Shown: piece after piece, positions 51,445 to 52,436 of the stretch | Layout: the number at the start of each line of letters is the position of its first letter | How positions within the stretch are numbered: the stretch's first letter is position 1 | DNA from: Pseudomonadota bacterium | GTDB taxonomy: Bacteria; Pseudomonadota; Alphaproteobacteria; Rhizobiales; Xanthobacteraceae | DNA: 52,436 bases | Reading direction: 5' to 3' | NCBI GenBank assembly: GCA_023387735.1 | Contig: JAEWHP010000029.1 | Coordinates: 1-52,436, forward strand | Position numbers and translations under genes: made by a program | The notes under the pieces: generated by a model | What the model saw: the letters and a program-made list of their open reading frames with translations, nothing else | The model's database searches: none | Told to the model about the DNA's origin: nothing

Positions 51445-52023
51445 ATGTCCCGCATGCGCATCGCCGTCCTCGCGATTGCTCTCTTCCTCGCGGGCGCGTC
51501 CGAAATCGCCTGCGCGGACGATGCCGCCAATGCCTGGAAGGCGTTGCGCGCGGGCGGCCACGTCGCATTGATGCGTCACGCCGATGCGCCGGGCGGCTTC
51601 GGCGATCCCCCGGGGTTTCGTGTCGACGACTGCGCCACGCAGCGCAACCTCAGCGCCAGGGGGCGGACGGACGCGGAAAAGATCGGCGCGCGCCTGAAAT
51701 CGGAAGGCATTGCGTTCGAGAAGATCCTGAGTTCGCCGTGGTGCCGCTGCATCGACACCGCAAGGCTGTTGAACCTCGGCCCCGTCGCGACGGAAGCGAC
51801 CTTTGGCAACGTGGTCGTGCTGCGCGATCAACGCGAGCAACTCACCGCGGGCGCCCGCGCGCTGCTCACGAAATGGACCGGGCAGGGTAACCTGCTGGTC
51901 TCGACGCACGGCGCGAACATTCAGGCGCTGACGGGCATCTCGCCGGCCAGCGGCGAGATCGTCGTGGTCCGCGGTGGAAGCGGCGGCGAACCGGTCGGTC
52001 GTCTGAGGCTGGATCAACCATAG
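51445..52023 (+). CDS. Secreted histidine phosphatase
   Basis: 192 residues. A signal peptide (MRIAVLAIALFLAGASEIACA) precedes the phosphohistidine site ALMRHADAPG (Arg44-His45), NLSARGRTDAEKIGARL, SSPWCRCIDTARLL and the second His in STHGANIQAL. This is the histidine phosphatase branch 1 fold in periplasmic form; substrate unknown. The ribosome binding site and start region GGAGGCTCCGCCATG is identical to that of the DUF6152 gene. Confidence 0.88.
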   Translation: MSRMRIAVLAIALFLAGASEIACADDAANAWKALRAGGHVALMRHADAPGGFGDPPGFRVDDCATQRNLSARGRTDAEKIGARLKSEGIAFEKILSSPWCRCIDTARLLNLGPVATEATFGNVVVLRDQREQLTAGARALLTKWTGQGNLLVSTHGANIQALTGISPASGEIVVVRGGSGGEPVGRLRLDQP

Positions 52024-52069
52024 CCGGTTGTTCAGGCGCGCGCGGCGTCCGGTTTCGTGAATGCCGAGA

Positions 52070-52436
52070 TTCATGCACTTTGCCTGTCGGGCAAATCACT
52101 TCCACATCGGACCACATCGCGCCGTCCATCCCTTCGCGCAAAAATATTCCGCTCTGCCTGTCGAGCAAATCATCGCTATAATTCCGCACGTCTCACCCGT
52201 TACGAGGGGCGCTCGCGATCGTCACGAACGCGCGGTGGGATGCGGTGGACGCGGATTGCGCAAACGACGAGCGCGCATGAAGCGTACGGCGAAGTCGTGT
52301 GGTCCTGATGTCGCGGTGCTGGCGTCAAGTTTCACGAGTTACATCGTGGAGCGACGGAGGCAAAAGAGCCGTTCTCCGGGGAGATCACGTTATAAGCCGT
52401 AAGGCCACTGCGCAGGGAAGGCCGGGATGCTCCCGC
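52070..52436. repeat. Dispersed structured repeat of Bradyrhizobium type, truncated by window
   Basis: This block contains the string family CGATCGTCACGAACGCGCGG, GTGGGATGCGGTGGACGCGG, GGCGAAGTCGTGTGGTCCTG and ACTGCGCAGGGAAGGCCGG, a long repeat I remember from many Bradyrhizobium genomes, often mis-annotated as short proteins. Two near-identical 18-base units TGCCTGTCG(G/A)GCAAATCA lie inside at 52081 and 52155. It continues past the window. No copy was searched for. Confidence 0.65.

Noticed and set aside
52057..52402. Two short overlapping frames at the window end
   Set aside because: They lie inside a dispersed nucleotide repeat that I believe is non-coding, and the translations are Arg/Ser-rich without a start signal.

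Overview
The window is high-GC alphaproteobacterial chromosome. Gene content, the porin and DUF3551 families, GTG/TTG start usage, the Mg-type HemB and several dispersed repeats that I recognise from memory all point to Bradyrhizobium or a close relative (Nitrobacteraceae). No rRNA, tRNA, CRISPR array, prophage or complete insertion sequence is visible. Coding density is high and most genes read on clear, often overlapping, operon logic.

Layout. 1-4017: two convergent paralogous porins (the first cut by the window edge) with two DUF3551 secreted small proteins. 4079-10543: lytic transglycosylase Slt, then dapA-mscL-smpB, a peroxiredoxin, a family-5-like uracil-DNA glycosylase and a NYN-domain protein. 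10899-21613: a core housekeeping run, rpoZ, rsh (ppGpp), pdxJ-acpS, lepB-rnc-era, a small membrane protein, recO and parC. 21725-25602: CDF metal exporter, MFS and EamA transporters. 25626-34734: an arsenic resistance island with two units. One is arsR, a flavoprotein with a cysteine-rich tail, and two overlapping MFS genes. The other is arsR-arsC fusion, GAPDH and arsJ, divergent from acr3-arsC. 34781-39838: a class III nucleotide cyclase, small unknowns and two MFS exporters. 39942-43497: an operon of a PspA fusion protein, an OB-fold (YqiJ/NfeD-like) membrane protein and a YqiK-type flotillin. 43619-49722: mntH, bpt, an RDD protein, hemB, DUF6163 and the MarR-type regulator ldtR. 50007-52023: small genes and a secreted histidine phosphatase. 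52070-52436: a dispersed repeat running off the end.

The observation I rate highest is the PspA gene at 42367-43497. The N-terminal ~155 residues resemble the N-terminal (WED/REC-like) half of IS605-family TnpB, with no nuclease domain following. They are fused in frame to a complete PspA/IM30 protein. A strong internal Shine-Dalgarno and ATG sit exactly at the domain junction, so one gene may make both a fusion and a stand-alone PspA. It is cotranscribed with a flotillin/OB-fold pair, which suggests a membrane-stress role.

The arsenic island combines four routes: As(III) efflux (Acr3), arsenate reduction by two unrelated ArsC families, export of 1-arseno-3-phosphoglycerate (GAPDH plus ArsJ), and a less characterised flavoprotein/MFS branch. 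Shared operator-like motifs precede the arsR, flavoprotein and acr3 promoters. All family assignments are from reading the translated sequence; no database search was run.
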